Counted from the first letter of the stretch, positions 11,724 through 22,714 are shown. The stretch is 64,000 nt of DNA from Cervus elaphus (GCF_910594005.1 NC_057835.1:43610001-43674000); one strand, 5' to 3'. The notes: a model not told the origin generated them from the sequence alone. Numbers and translations are program-made.

Positions 11724-12037
11724 GGGCTTCCCTGAAAGCTCAGCTGGTAAAGAATCCGCCTGCAGTGCAGGAGACCCCAGGTTGATTCCTGGGTCAGGAA
11801 GCTCCCCTGGAGAAGATATAGGCTATCCACTCCAGTATTCTTGGGCTTCCCTGTTGGCTCAGCTGATAAAGAAATCGCCTGCTTTGTGGGAGGCCTAGGT
11901 TCAATCCCTGGATTGGAAAGATCTCCTGGAGAAAGGAAAGGCTACCCACTCCAGTATTCTGGCCTGGAGAATTCCATGGACTGTATAGTGACCATGGGGT
12001 CACAAAGAGTTGAACATGACTGAACGACTTTCACTTT
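11724..12037 (+). mobile_element. Bov-tA SINE with duplicated head (dimer-like)
   Basis: 11724-11842 holds the tRNA-like head and body up to TCCAGTATTCTTG. A second head (GGGCTTCCCTGTTGGCTCAG) starts at once at 11843 and runs through a full body and BovB-like tail ending in TGACTTTCACTTT-like sequence. Head copies differ at many sites. It may be a dimeric SINE or a SINE inserted at the TTCTTG of an older one. Confidence 0.85.
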
Positions 12038-12210
12038 AAAACATGTGCAAAGGAAATCAGACCAATTTATTATTTTACTCTTTTGGCTTGTGAATGTGTG
12101 TGAATGGCTCATTGAATTGACTAAAGTTACTTGCTCCATAACATGCCTTGAATATGGTCTTAGCCTTTAATAATTCCTTAATTTTAAGTACCCATTATAC
12201 TGTATAAGTG

Positions 12211-12315
12211 GAGAAGGATTCTTGCCTGGAGAATCCATGGACAGAGGAGCCTGGTGGGCCACGATCCATAGGGTTGCAAAAAGTCAGACACAACTGAAGC
12301 AACTGAGCGTGCACA
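12211..12315 (+). mobile_element. Bov-tA SINE, 5'-truncated
   Basis: Only the right half is present: ATTCTTGCCTGGAGAATCC, GACAGAGGAGCCTGGTGGGC and the tail AAAGTCAGACACAACTGAAG. Confidence 0.87.
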
Positions 12316-12339
12316 TACGGTACAAGCTTTTCACGTTCA

Positions 12340-12500
12340 CTGTCTACTAATGTTATTACCTTCTTGTGAGGCAAGTGAGAGTGCTTCTATCATTTTATCT
12401 GTTAGATGACAACACTGCCACTCAGAGATCAGTTGACTTATCTGTTATACAGCTTTTAAATTAGAAGCAATTAAATGAACTTGAACCCTGATCTTCTCAA
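12340..12500 (-). mobile_element. MIR SINE remnant
   Basis: The diverged order CATTTTATCTGTTAGATGAC, CACTCAGAGATCAGTTGACT, TACAGCTTTTAAATTAGAAG and GAACTTGAACCCTGATCT follows the reverse complement of the mammalian MIR core (tail-proximal 'fraction of cells' to head). Assignment is from memory of the family only. Confidence 0.6.
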
Positions 12501-13705
12501 GGAAACAGTTGATCAGTGGGGAAAATTGAGTATTGAATAGGAAGTAAAAGTATCTTTGTGATCATGAAAGACAGGCAAGGACTAGTAAATGAAATCAACT
12601 TCTTCTCCAATAAAAATAGAGCACTGAAAGTTAAAAATTAGAAAAGTAATATATTAGAGGAACCAGGAAGGAAAAGTTGTTCTTGACTCTAGCAAGATTT
12701 TATTGATGATATTAGTATATCTAATAAATGTGTGAAATCTCTCTCTTTCTCATTCTCCTCTTTATTATCATCTATCATCTATCTACATATCTATTTATAC
12801 TTATCTTTCATTCTCATCTAGCTATCCATCCATCCATGACTTCCTGTCAGACTTTCATGTCACACAATTCTTTATCACAATTTTCCTACTTCTCCAGCTC
12901 CACCTGACTTAATGGCAAATAATGAACAAACTAGTGTTCAAGAGACGACTAGAAAAGGAAAGAGTCGATGTTATAATCTTGGACATTAAAAATAAGTCAT
13001 TAGCATCTGAATGATAGAGGGTTGTGGATATTAATTTTATGAAAATAATCATAAGTTCCATTCAGTGTGAAGCAAATTGAAAAAAATGCAGTATTTTTAA
13101 TGGTTTAACCAGCTGTGAATTGAAGGACATACAATACACATGGAATTTATTTTTTACATTTTTTTCAGCATATGCAAAGATTTAGTTCCCCATCATCACT
13201 CACGGCAGTTGTTCAGCTAATTTTTGGCAGGTTGTAGAAATAATGTCTCCACCATCACCAAGTGGCTCATTTCATTTATATAATGAACACCATTTTGCAT
13301 TCAAAAATAAAAACAGATATCAAATGGATTGCAAAAATGCAAAGAGTGCACAATGAAGTGGAAAGCCACTAAATTACTATCCACCAGCTTTTCCATTTTA
13401 TTGCTCCCTGAATCAAAGTGAACAATTCCAGATGTTTTAGGGCTTCTGATAGATACAAGAAAATCTTCCTCTCTATCACTCTCCTTGGTCAAATATTTCC
13501 TTATTTTCTAGCATTGTTCCTACTTGCAATTGCAGTAAAAAGAAAAGGTTTATTAATTGTAGTTTTCCAGGCCACCAAAAGTCCACATTTGCCCCATCAA
13601 CTTTCTTTTCCACTTGATCATAACATTTTTTAGTAAAATGACCCTTATTTAAGGTGGAAGTATTCAAGGTCTCAATTATAATCTACTTAAGAAAACTAAA
13701 GATAT
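12501..13705. other. Unique DNA with degenerate TCTA/TCAT stretch
   Basis: Mostly unique. A degenerate tetranucleotide run of ATCT, ATCA and ATCC units sits at about 12740-12835. No gene recognised. Confidence 0.45.
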
Positions 13706-14044
13706 TTTGCAATCCAGTCCCCCTTCCCCTGGGCCCTGGTGCACACAAGGTTCTGTCTGTGCCCTCTAAGAGTTTATTTCCCAGTTTTGTGTAAGTTCTG
13801 GTAGCTCTGTGGTGGGGTTAATGGCTACCTCCTCCAAGAGGGCTTGTGCTATACCGGAGTCTGCTGCACCCAGAGCCCCTGTCCCTAAGGCAGTCCACTG
13901 CTGACCCATACCTCCACAGGAGATGCTCAAACACAGTTCTGTCTCAGTCTCTGTGGGGTCCCTGGGGCCTGGTGCACACAAGGTTTGTTTGAGCCTTTCG
14001 CCTTGGACATGGGGTATCCCATCACCGCTGCTCACTCTAGTGCC
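13706..14044 (-). mobile_element. Ruminant L1 5' UTR fragment, antisense
   Basis: On the minus strand the order ATACCCCATGTCCAAGGCGA, CTTGTGTGCACCAGG, CAGAGACTGAGACAGAACTG, CTCTGGGTGCAGCAGACTCC and GGAGGAGGTAGCCATTAACC matches the GC-rich 5' UTR of ruminant L1 as I remember it. A segment between the GGCGAAAGG and CTCAAACAAA blocks is missing. It is much richer in GC than its surroundings. The minus-strand open frame over it (99 codons) is not a gene. Confidence 0.75.
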
Positions 14045-14045
14045 A

Positions 14046-15682
14046 CACATGAGAGATGGGCTCAATAAAGTACAGAAATGGTATGGACCTAACAGAAACA
14101 GACGATATTAAGAAGATGTGTCAAGAATACACAGAAGAATTATAAAAAAAAGATTTTCATGACCCAGATAATCACATGGTGTGATCACTCACCTGGAGAC
14201 ATCCTGGAGGCTGAAGTCAAGTGGGCCTTAGGAAGCAGCACTATGAACAAAGCCAGTGGAGGTGATGGAATTCCAGTTGAGTTATTTCAAATCCTAAAAG
14301 ATGATGTTGTGAAAGTGTTTCACTCAATATGCCAGCAAATTTGGAAAATTCAGCAGTGGTCACAGGACTGGAAAAGGTCAGTTTTCATTCCAATCACAAA
14401 GAAAGGCAATGCCGAAGAATGCTCAAGCTACTGTACAGTTACTCTCCTCTCACACGCTAGTAAAGTAATGCTCCAAACCAGGGTTCAACAATATGTAAAC
14501 TGTGAAGTTCCAGATGATCAAGCTGGTTTTAGAAGAGGCAGAGGAGCCAGAGATCAAATTGCCAACACCCATTGGATCATCAAAAAAGCAAGAGAGTTCT
14601 AGAAAAACATCTAATTTTCCTTTATTGACTATGACAATAAAGTGTTTGACTGTGTGGAGCACCACAAACTATGGAAAATTCTTCAAGAGATGGGAATATG
14701 AGACGACCTGACCTGCCTCTGAGAGGTCAGGAAGCAACAGTTAGAACTGGTCATGGAACAACAGACTGGTTCCAAATTGGGAAAGGAGTATGTCAAGGCT
14801 GTATATTGTCCCCCTGCTTATTTAACTTATATGCAGAGTACATCATGAGAAACACTGGGTTGGATGAAGCACAAGCTGGAATCAAGATTGCTGGGAGAAA
14901 TATCAGTAACCTCATATATGCAGATGACACCCACATTATGGCAGAAAATGAAGAAGAAGTAAAGAGCCTCTTGACGAAAGTAAAAGAGGAGAGTGAAAAA
15001 GTTGGCTTAAAGCTCAGCATTCAGAAAACTAAGATCATGGCGTCCGGTCTCATCACTTCATGGCAAATAGATGGGGAAACAGTGGGAACAGTGGCAGACT
15101 TTATTTTGGGGGCTCCAAAATCACTGCAGATGGTGACTGCAGCCATGAAATTAAAAGATGCTTACTCATTGGAAGGAAAGTTATGACCAACCTAGACAGC
15201 ATATTAAGAAGCAGAGGCATTATTTTGCCAACAAAAGTCCATCTAATCAAAGCTATGGTTTTTCCAGTAGTCATGTATGAATGTGAGAGTTGGACTATAA
15301 AGAAAGCTGATGCTTTTAAACTGTGGTGTTGCAGAAGACTCTTGAGAGTTCCTTGGACTGCAAGGAGATCTAACCAGTCCATCCTAAAGGAGATCAGTCC
15401 TGGGTGTTCATTGGAAGGACTGATGTTGAAGCTGAAACTCCAATACTTTGGCCACCTGATATGAAGAACTGAGTCATTTGAAAAGACCCTGATGCTGAGG
15501 AAGATTGAAGGTGAGAGGAGAAGGGGATGGCAGAGGATGAGATGGTTGGATGGCATCATCACCTCAAAGGACATGGTTTGGGTAGACTCCGGGAGTTAGT
15601 GATGGACAGGGAGGCCAGGCGTGCTGCAGTCCATGGGGTGGCAAAGAGTTGGACATGACTGAGCGACTGAACTGAACTAAAG
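14046..15682 (+). mobile_element. BovB LINE, 5'-truncated 1.6-kb copy
   Basis: Starts in the linker upstream of reverse transcriptase (GAGATGGGCTCAATAAAG) and runs to the BovB 3' terminus (GACTGAGCGACTGAACTGAA). Open pieces at 14159-14602 and 14671-15186 carry the RT region. About 20 bp are missing near 14717 compared with the copies at 48 and 58 kb. A 9-bp ACACATGAG at 14045-14053 and 15696-15704 could be a target duplication but lies 14 bp beyond the tail. Confidence 0.93.
14159..15186 (+). pseudogene. BovB reverse transcriptase pseudogene
   Basis: The RNA-dependent DNA polymerase domain of an RTE-type LINE. The first piece (14159-14602) covers the N-terminal RT region with LFQILKDDVVKVFHSICQQI and ends at QAGFRRGRGARDQIAN. 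The second (14671-15186) holds GKGVCQGCILSPCLFNLYAE and the catalytic YADDT motif at about residues 88-92, with TKIMASGLITSWQIDGE after it. The frame is broken between 14602 and 14671 and again near 15110, where the C-terminal part continues in another frame (KKADAFKLWCCRRLLRVPWT). It cannot encode a working polymerase. Confidence 0.88.
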
Positions 15683-15704
15683 GATATATTTTTCTACACA
15701 TGAG

Positions 15705-16015
15705 TTATTGTGGCATTTGATTCACTATTCCTAATCCTTTGTGTGTCTAACTAGAGACTTACAAAGTATGTTTGTTTATTTGCTGGCCAGTTTTGGGAAC
15801 AGGGTATGCCAATGTTATTGGGCTCTAATGACCTCAATGAAAAATATCATTCCTTTCAATAAATAGGGGGAGTTGGTCTTCAAAAAGAAGCACTCTGGCT
15901 TCTTACTAGAATACTTTCTAAACTGTGATTCAGGGCCTTATTTGGCTTTTTAATTTCCTTTTCATAATTTTTAGGATCTCTCTTGCTTTGATGATCAAAT
16001 TGAGATAAACTGAAT
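15705..16015. other. Unique DNA, no gene seen
   Basis: No repeat or coding signal recognised. Confidence 0.4.
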
Positions 16016-16029
16016 TCATTCTTAGTATT

Positions 16030-16695
16030 ATTTTTTTTCATTTATCTTTATTAGTTGGAGGCTAATTACTTTACAATATTGTAGTGATTTTTGTCATACA
16101 TTGACATGAATCAGCCATGGATTTACATGTATTCCCCATCCTGATCCCCCCTCCCACCTCCCTCTCCACCCGATCCCTCTGGGTCTTCCCAGTGCACCAG
16201 CCCCGAGCACGTCTCATGCATCCAACCTGGGCTGGTGATCTGTTTCACCCTAAATAATATACATGTTTTAATGCTGTTCTCTCGAAACATCCCACCCTCA
16301 CCTTCTCCCACAGAGTCCAAAAGTCTGTTCTGGACATCTGTGTCTCTTTTTCTGTTTTGCATATAGGATTATCATTACCATCTTTCTAAATCCCATATAT
16401 ATGTGTTAGTATACTGTAATGGTCTTTATCTTTCTGGCTTACTTCACTCTGTATAATGGGCTCCAGTTTCATCCATCTCATTAGAACTGATTCAAATGAA
16501 TTCTTTTTAATGGCTGAGTAATATTCCATGGTGTATATGTACCACAGCTTCCTTATCCATTCGTCTGCTGATGGGCATCTAGGTTGCGTCCATGTCCTGG
16601 CTATTATAAATAGTGCTGCGATGAACATTGGGGTGCACGTGTCTCTTTCAGATCTGGTTTCCTCGGGGTGTATGCCCAGAAGTGGGATTGCTGGG
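16030..16695 (-). mobile_element. Ruminant L1 3' end, antisense, 5'-truncated
   Basis: The T-run at 16030 is the poly(A) tail, followed by the reverse-complemented L1 3' UTR and the ORF2 C-terminus (minus-strand frame with YYSAIKKNSFESVLMRWMKL). Target duplications TCATTCTTAGTATT (16016-16029) and TCATTCTTAATATT (16696-16709) differ at one base. The orientation is uniform, unlike the other young L1 ends here. Confidence 0.93.
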
Positions 16696-16965
16696 TCATT
16701 CTTAATATTTTTAAACATGTACCCAAACTCTTGTTTATTAGTAGCATAAAATTAAAAATTTTGTTTTCAGATCATATTAACATACTTTTTTTTATTCAAG
16801 AAAAAAGAAAAATCCATCTCTGAAAGTCCTATAATTACTTTTAAATTATTTGGATGAATGTTTGAAATTTAGGTTAGAAATATATGACAAAAGTAATTTA
16901 TTTCTAATTTAAGTATACAAGTTTAATGTATTATATTAAATCTTAAAAATACTATTTATATACAG

Positions 16966-17092
16966 GTGACCGACTCGATGGGCATGAGTTTGAGTAAGCT
17001 CCAGGAGTTGGTGATGGATAGGGAGGCCTGGCATGCTGCAATTCATGGAGTCGCAAAGAGTCGGATGCAACTGAGCGACTGAACTGAACTGA
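16966..17092 (+). mobile_element. BovB LINE 3' end fragment
   Basis: Terminal BovB sequence: CCGACTCGATGGGCATGAG, CAGGAGTTGGTGATGGATAG, GTCGCAAAGAGTCGGATGC and the TGAACTGAACTGA tail. Confidence 0.88.
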
Positions 17093-17750
17093 TCTAGAAA
17101 TAATTAAATGTTGAAAATTATACTGTCTATTTATATTTTTTCTAACCTCCCTTTAGATATATTCTATATCCTAAATGCAATATTTGGGGCAAACATAATA
17201 AACTAGTGGTAGCTTAGATCACATGGTCATCTTAAGGTCTAGAAAGTATCTTTTAAAAACCTAAATATTTTGTATGTTCCTTATCTCATGATAAAATCAT
17301 GATGGTGATTATTTTCATGATTAGTCCTTTCTCAAAGTGATAAATATAAATGAAGAAATTTAAGTTAACAATTCAAGATCATATTGTGCTCAATATAGCT
17401 GGTGAAATTTTACTCTTCCACAGATAGTAGCAAACTCACAAAGAAAAACAATTTTTAAAAAAAGGTATAGGATAGAGCAGTTACCAGAGACACAAATAGG
17501 ATGACTACATAATTTATGATTCAAACCATTTTTAAGAATGAAAGCGGAAGCTATTCATAATTATATGGGGTTCTAGGTATAAACTGGGACAATTACTGTA
17601 CAAATAAGGACTTAGTCTATCTCTAGACACAAGATAGACAAGGCACTCCATGGTTTGAATTTTTAGCAGAACCTAAAGACATCACCTAATTTTGATAAAT
17701 TGATTAATGAATTTGTCGTTCTCAATGCAAACAAGATCTATTTATTGAAA
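17093..17750. other. Unique AT-rich DNA, no gene seen
   Basis: No repeat or coding signal recognised. Confidence 0.4.
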
Positions 17751-17952
17751 AGTGAAAGTCACTCAGTCCTGTCCTACTCTTTGTGACCCCATGGATAGTA
17801 GTCTGCCAGGCTCCTCTGTCCATGGAATTCTCCAGGAAGAATACTGAAGTGTGTAGCTGGTCCCTTCTCCAGAGGATCTTCCTGACCCAGGAATAGAACC
17901 TGGGTCTCCTGCATTGCAGGTGGATTCTTTACCAGCCGAGCTATCAGGGAAA
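17751..17952 (-). mobile_element. Bov-tA type SINE
   Basis: Antisense full-length copy: the tail (AGTGAAAGTCACTCAGTCC) is on the left, then GGCTCCTCTGTCCATGGAAT, GGATCTTCCTGACCCAGGAA, TCCTGCATTGCAGG and a decayed head ending AGCTATCAGGGAAA. Confidence 0.92.
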
Positions 17953-18110
17953 GTTTACTATAAACTATATATACTTCATGAGTCTTTGTAGCATCAACGG
18001 TGATTAAGAAAGATGTAATTCCTATCTCCTTTGGAGAGCCATTGGGCAAATAACAGAAATAGACAAGGACAAGTAAGAAAATGAACAAATAATTGTAATA
18101 ATGATATCTG

Positions 18111-18235
18111 AGACTTCCCCCAACAGTCCAAGGATTAAGACTCCACCTTCCAATATACAGGGTGCCAGTTTGACCCCTGGTCAGGGAATTTAGTTCTCAC
18201 ATGCTCTGAGGGTGAGGTCAATTTTTTTTTTTTAA
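18111..18235 (+). mobile_element. CHR-like tRNA-derived SINE fragment
   Basis: GACTTCCCCCAACAGTCCAA, AAGACTCCACCTTCCAATA and TTGACCCCTGGTCAGGGAA follow the head of the cetartiodactyl CHR SINEs and lack the Bov-tA body. It ends in a T-run and A residues near 18222-18235. Confidence 0.6.
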
Positions 18236-18866
18236 GTGACACCTAAGATGAAAGAATGATATGCACCTACACCAATATCCTTGAAGGAAAAACACTCACA
18301 CTTGGTGTACCTCAGGGTCAGTAGATCAGTGGTTCAGCTGGAAGAGAGGGACAGGTAGGAAGGGGAGAAAATCCTCCTGTTTGAAAGTCTCCTGTTTGGC
18401 TGAGTGTAATTCTCAAAAGAGCAGGTGATCATGACTTGTTATCAGTGAGACTATATAGTAATTTGGGATGAAATATGAAGGTGAAATATGAAGCAAACAC
18501 TTTCAGGCAAAGATAAAAGTAAATATACCCTAAGTTTTTGCATGTCATGGGGGCTTAAAAAGAACTCCTGTGAACTGGGGCAAGGCAGATATGAAACAGG
18601 GGTGAATCATGAAATGTTTAGAGTCCACAGGGAGTCAAATCACTCAAGACCAAAACATGCAGAACTGATAAGTTTAATTCTCAGAGTTGTCAGACGCTAC
18701 AATGGGTTAAAGGAAAAGCAGTGACATAGTTTGATATAAGTTTAAGGAAAAAAAATGCTGTTGCTTCGTTCTTCATCTCTATTGCATTAATCAGCAACTT
18801 CATAAAAATCCATTGTGTGCAGTTTAAAAAATAAAATTTAGCCATTGATTTTTTTTTCTTTGCCTC
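18236..18866. other. Unique DNA, no gene seen
   Basis: A 78-codon plus-strand frame (18488-18724) has no recognised domain. No repeat recognised. Confidence 0.4.
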
Positions 18867-19232
18867 CATGTTGTTGTTCAGTTGCTCAGTTGTGTCCAAC
18901 TCTTTGAGACCCCATTAATGGCAGAAAGCCAGGCTTGCCTGTCCTTCACTCTCTCTTGGAGTTTGCTGAAACTCATGCCCATTGGATCAGTGATGCCATC
19001 TAATCATCTCATCCTGTCATCCACTTCTCCTCCTGCTCTCAATCTTTCCCAGCATCAGGACCTTTTCTAATGAGTTGGCTCTTCACATCAGGTGGCCAAA
19101 GTATTGGAGCTTCAGCATCAGTTCTTCCAATGACTATTCGGGGTTGATTTCCTTTAGGCTTTACTGTTTGATCTCCTTGATGTCCAAGGGACTCTCAAGA
19201 GTCTTCTCCAGCACCACAGTTTTAAAGCATAC
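18867..19232 (-). mobile_element. BovB LINE 3' fragment, antisense
   Basis: Reverse complement of the BovB 3' region from the tail (TTGCTCAGTTGTGTCCAACT) back to CTGTGGTGCTGGAGAAGACT. The BovB terminus lies on the left, so the element is in minus orientation and 5'-truncated near 19232. Confidence 0.9.
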
Positions 19233-19389
19233 GTTCCACCTTTATTTTTGGTGGTGAGAAAACATTTTAGACTATAAGTCTAACAGACCACAAGGTGGTA
19301 CTTTCTTAATTTTAATGAAAGTAAAGTGAACCAATAAAATAGAAAAAGTTGTTTAGAAATCTGACTACTAGGAATAAAATATTTCTGTT

Positions 19390-19862
19390 CCTATGGTGGT
19401 AGGCAAACTTCTAAGATAGTTCTCAATGAACCTCACCTCCTGGTATCCATTCCTTTTGACAATCTGTATCCCTACAGTATGAACAGGTCCTGGTGACCAG
19501 TAGAATTTAGTAAGTTGATGGGAGTTTAGTTACATAATTAGCTAATTATCTTACAAAAGATTGTAACTTCTGTATTGCTAGCAGGTTTTCTCCTTTGCTT
19601 TCTTACCTTGCACACTTTTATAAAGTGAGGCCTTGATGGTGCGGAGTTAAGAGAGGTTGCTGGCCAGTGGATAGTAGGAAACTCAATGCTGCCAACAATC
19701 ACTGAGCTTGACATGGATCCTTCACCAATTGGACCTTCAGATTAGACTCCTGTCTGACACCTGGACTGCAACTTCGTGAGAAACTCTCAGGTGGAGCACC
19801 TACCTAAATCCTATCCAGATTTCTGACCCACAATAACTGTAAAGTAAGAAATTTACAGCCAC
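19390..19862 (+). mobile_element. Ancient LTR-like element (ERVL-MaLR/MLT1 type)
   Basis: A diverged sequence whose order of blocks (AACTTCTAAGATAGTTCTCA, AGGTCCTGGTGACCAGTAG, AAAAGATTGTAACTTCTGTA, GCTGCCAACAATCACTGAGC, TTGACATGGATCCTTCACC, GACACCTGGACTGCAA, TTTCTGACCCACAATAACTG) matches a common mammalian solo-LTR-like repeat that I recall as MaLR/MLT1-like. It is a solo piece with no internal genes. The family name is uncertain; the repeat nature is fairly sure. Confidence 0.55.
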
Positions 19863-19871
19863 ATACATGTG

Positions 19872-19995
19872 TTGTGTGCTATGCTTAGTTGCTCAGTCAT
19901 GTCCAACTCTTTTTGACCCCATGGACTGTAGCCTGCCAGGCTCCTTTGTCCATGGGGATTCCCCAGGCAAGAATACTGAAGTGAATTGCCATTAA
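19872..19995 (-). mobile_element. Bov-tA SINE, antisense partial
   Basis: The tail and right half are present (TTGCTCAGTCATGTCCAACT to GAATACTGAAGTGAATTGCC) and the tRNA-like head is missing. It stands head-to-head with the next SINE, with about 40 bp between. Confidence 0.87.
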
Positions 19996-20036
19996 CTAAC
20001 TATGGAGTTAGTTACTTCCTTTCCTGAGGTTTTCCC

Positions 20037-20226
20037 TGGTGGCTCAGATGGTAAAGAATCTGTCTGCAACGCAGGAGACCTAGGTTTGGCCCCTGGGTTG
20101 GGAAGATCCCCTGGAGAAGGGAATGGCAGCCCATCACTCTAGAATTCTTGCCTGGAGAGTTGTAGGGACAGAGGAACCTAGCAGGCAGTCCATGGGATTG
20201 CAAAGACTGAGTGACTTTCACTTTCC
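20037..20226 (+). mobile_element. Bov-tA type SINE
   Basis: Head TTTTCCCTGGTGGCTCAGAT, B-box-like region, TCTAGAATTCTTGCCTGGAG and a shortened tail (GCAAAGACTGAGTGACTTTC). Confidence 0.9.
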
Positions 20227-20287
20227 TTCCTGAAAGACACAGCATTTTTCACACCACTGTCGGCCAGTTACTAAAGCAAGGGGGAGC

Positions 20288-20455
20288 AATGGTCTGATCC
20301 CTGGGTCAGGAAGATCACCCAAAGAAGGACTTGGCAACCCACTCCAGCATTCTTGCCTGAGAAATCCCATGGACAGAGGAGACTGGCAGGTTATATAGCC
20401 CATGGAGTCGCAGAAGGGTCTGACATGACTTAGCAACTAAACAACAATAACAAAG
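20288..20455 (+). mobile_element. Bov-tA SINE, 5'-truncated
   Basis: Begins inside the B-box-like region (TGATCCCTGGGTCAGGAAG) and continues to a tail TCTGACATGACTTAGCAACT followed by AACAATAACAA. The head is missing. Confidence 0.87.
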
Positions 20456-22218
20456 TAAAACGCAGAGGCAACAATAGCATCCACTACAAGGACTGTACAT
20501 TTTTAACTCTTTTTTTTCCTTTCCATTCCTAAAGAAATGGACCTATGTAACATTTCTAGTCATCAGACTGTGTAAAAGTTATCAATACATGTTAATTTAT
20601 GATGATAAAAGTTTTGAAGGTAGATAAAATTTGGGGGGTGAGTATGTAATCAATTATTCAATAAGTGTTAATTAAGAAATTTTTTCATGTGAACCAGTTA
20701 CTGAATATTTTAAGTCGTGCAAAGATGTATTTTCTTTAAGCATTTTATAATACAGCTATGAAGAAAGGAGACATTTTTGAAGGCAATAATTTTGCAAATA
20801 ACTGAATGTTAAACCAGTATTTGATAAAAAAAAAATTAGTAATTTTACTTTTAGTTGGTTCTCTTTTTCCTTAAAAATAAAAAAAAACTTTCAAATTTCC
20901 CCTACTGGCATGTTATTTTTACTATAATATTTTTTAATATTTGCAAACCTCAAATTGTTTCTATATAAATATAGTTGATTAAAATTGAGTGGCAGTAGCT
21001 TTAAAATAATGGTCATGATCCAGAATTTGCTTATATTAATTTAAAATTGTTGTTAAATAAAATCAAAACAGCAAAATGATAAAGCTTCCAGGATTTCCAA
21101 ACATCTCTCAATTCCTAGCAGCTTGTAAAATTTGAATGGAGAAATAAACTTATTTTACTATCATAAAAATAAATAGAATAAGAATACAGAAACAAAATCA
21201 CAGAGAAGTTGGACACATGTTGTAGATGGAGAATAGGACTCCGTGCATTAACTGAAGAGAAGAAGAGGAAATTGCAGGAGAGAAGAGTAAATATGGAGAT
21301 GAGATAAGGCAAATTATTTTGGGCAAATTTTGCAGATTTTTTTGATCTACAACATCATGTAGATTATTTACAAAAAATGTAGACTATTTTGATCTACATT
21401 TGGGCAAAATGTAGATTATTCTACTAGGAACCTCAGCTTCAAAATTGTTTAACTATAATTATGGGACCCAATCAGTAATAGTATGTAAGATCATATAATG
21501 TTTTGCATATAGTACACTACACAAAATTATGAGGTAACTTAAATCAATGTATCCACTTTTACATTTATTGAGTTTTTTGTTTGCATAATCTTAGCGAATA
21601 GCATAAACCCACTATGTTTGCTTTGAATATGGAAGTTCACTGAGTTCACATTTTCTCTATTGAAGATTCTTGGCTGGCTACTGAAAAACTAGATCCTAGT
21701 GTTTCTGGATTTTAACTCTTTGGAAAATTCATTCAGTTTCTTCTCACTTTCGACATTGATATTAGGTCAAACAATCTCTGAAAGCATTGTGTTGAAATGG
21801 CTGTCCTCACATATTCCTCCTTGTTGTTCTTCAGTGAAATTGTCAATTGAGGGTCAAATTACAGCTCATTCAATCAGAGCAATAGCACCTATGGTAATCA
21901 GCCTCAGGTCATTTCTTTTACTTGAGGATTTTCGGAGGAGGCACTTGTAGTTCATTTTCTATTTTTACAAAGCATTACTACCTATTGGTTGTATTGTGTA
22001 ATGAATTTGAGCTTGAGCTTACAATTTTATAAATTTTTAGTTTCCAGTTGTTACTATTTATTTGGTTTTCACCCTTGATATCAGGTTTTCTTTGTTACAA
22101 AAATATCTGTCATTTTAATGTTTTGGTTTTTTTTTTTTAAGTATCAATACTTATTTTTGGAGTGTAGCTGCTTGATAATTTTGTTTCTACTGTACAGGAA
22201 GATGAATCAACCACGTAT
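20456..22218. other. Unique AT-rich DNA with a local repeat
   Basis: No gene recognised. A local degenerate repeat of GATCTACA and TGTAGATTATT words lies at about 21320-21425. Confidence 0.45.
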
Positions 22219-22424
22219 GTGCTGTGTGCTGTGCTTACTTGCTCAGTTTGAGACCCCATGGACTGTAGCCTGCCAGGCTCCTCTGTCCATGGGAGTTCCC
22301 CAGGCAAGAATACTGAAGTGAGTTGCCACGCCCTCCTCCAGGGGATCTTCCGAACACAGGGATTGAACTCAGGTCTCCTGCATTGCAGGCAGATTCTTTA
22401 CCATCTGAGCCGCCAGGGAAGCCC
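22219..22424 (-). mobile_element. Bov-tA type SINE
   Basis: Antisense near-full copy running from a shortened tail (TACTTGCTCAGTTTGAGACC) to an intact head (GAGCCGCCAGGGAAGCCCA). Confidence 0.92.
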
Positions 22425-22438
22425 AGCCATATGTATTT

Positions 22439-22439
22439 A

Positions 22440-22485
<46 letters not shown>

Positions 22486-22520
22486 TGTGTGTGTGTATGT
22501 GTGTGCATGCATGTGTGTAT
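22439..22520 (+). repeat. (TG)n microsatellite
   Basis: About 80 bp of TG repeats with a few A and C interruptions. It abuts the 3' tail of the antisense SINE at 22521, so in SINE orientation it is a (CA)n tail extension. A minus-strand frame with His-Thr repeats is its translation and is not a gene. Confidence 0.95.
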
Positions 22521-22714
22521 ACTCAATTGCTCAGTCACGTTGAACTCTGAAACCTCAAGGACTGTAGCCCGCCAGGCTCCTCTGTCCATGGAGTTTTCCA
22601 GGCAAGAATACCGAAGCCAGCTGCCATTCCAAGGGATCTTCCTGACCCAACCCAGGGATCGACCCGTGTCTCCCTCATTAGCAGGTGGATTGTTGATCAT
22701 TGTACTGATTGGGA
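22521..22714 (-). mobile_element. Bov-tA type SINE
   Basis: Antisense diverged copy: ATTGCTCAGTCACGTTGAAC, GACTGTAGCCCGCCAGGCTC, GGGATCTTCCTGACCC and a decayed head ending near 22712. Confidence 0.88.

Noticed and set aside
12740..12835. Tetranucleotide microsatellite
   Set aside because: Units ATCT, ATCA and ATCC are too degenerate to call a microsatellite; mentioned only as a feature of the surrounding stretch.
13766..14065. A 99-codon minus frame in GC-rich DNA as an exon
   Set aside because: It lies entirely in the L1 5' UTR fragment, which is non-coding in the family.
19286..19302. CTCF-like core CCACAAGGTGGTAC
   Set aside because: Two mismatches in the core positions I trust; too weak to call without a matrix score.
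19994..20013. Short palindrome AACTAAC-GTTAGTT between two head-to-head SINEs
   Set aside because: Seven-bp stems in AT-rich DNA are expected by chance at this length.
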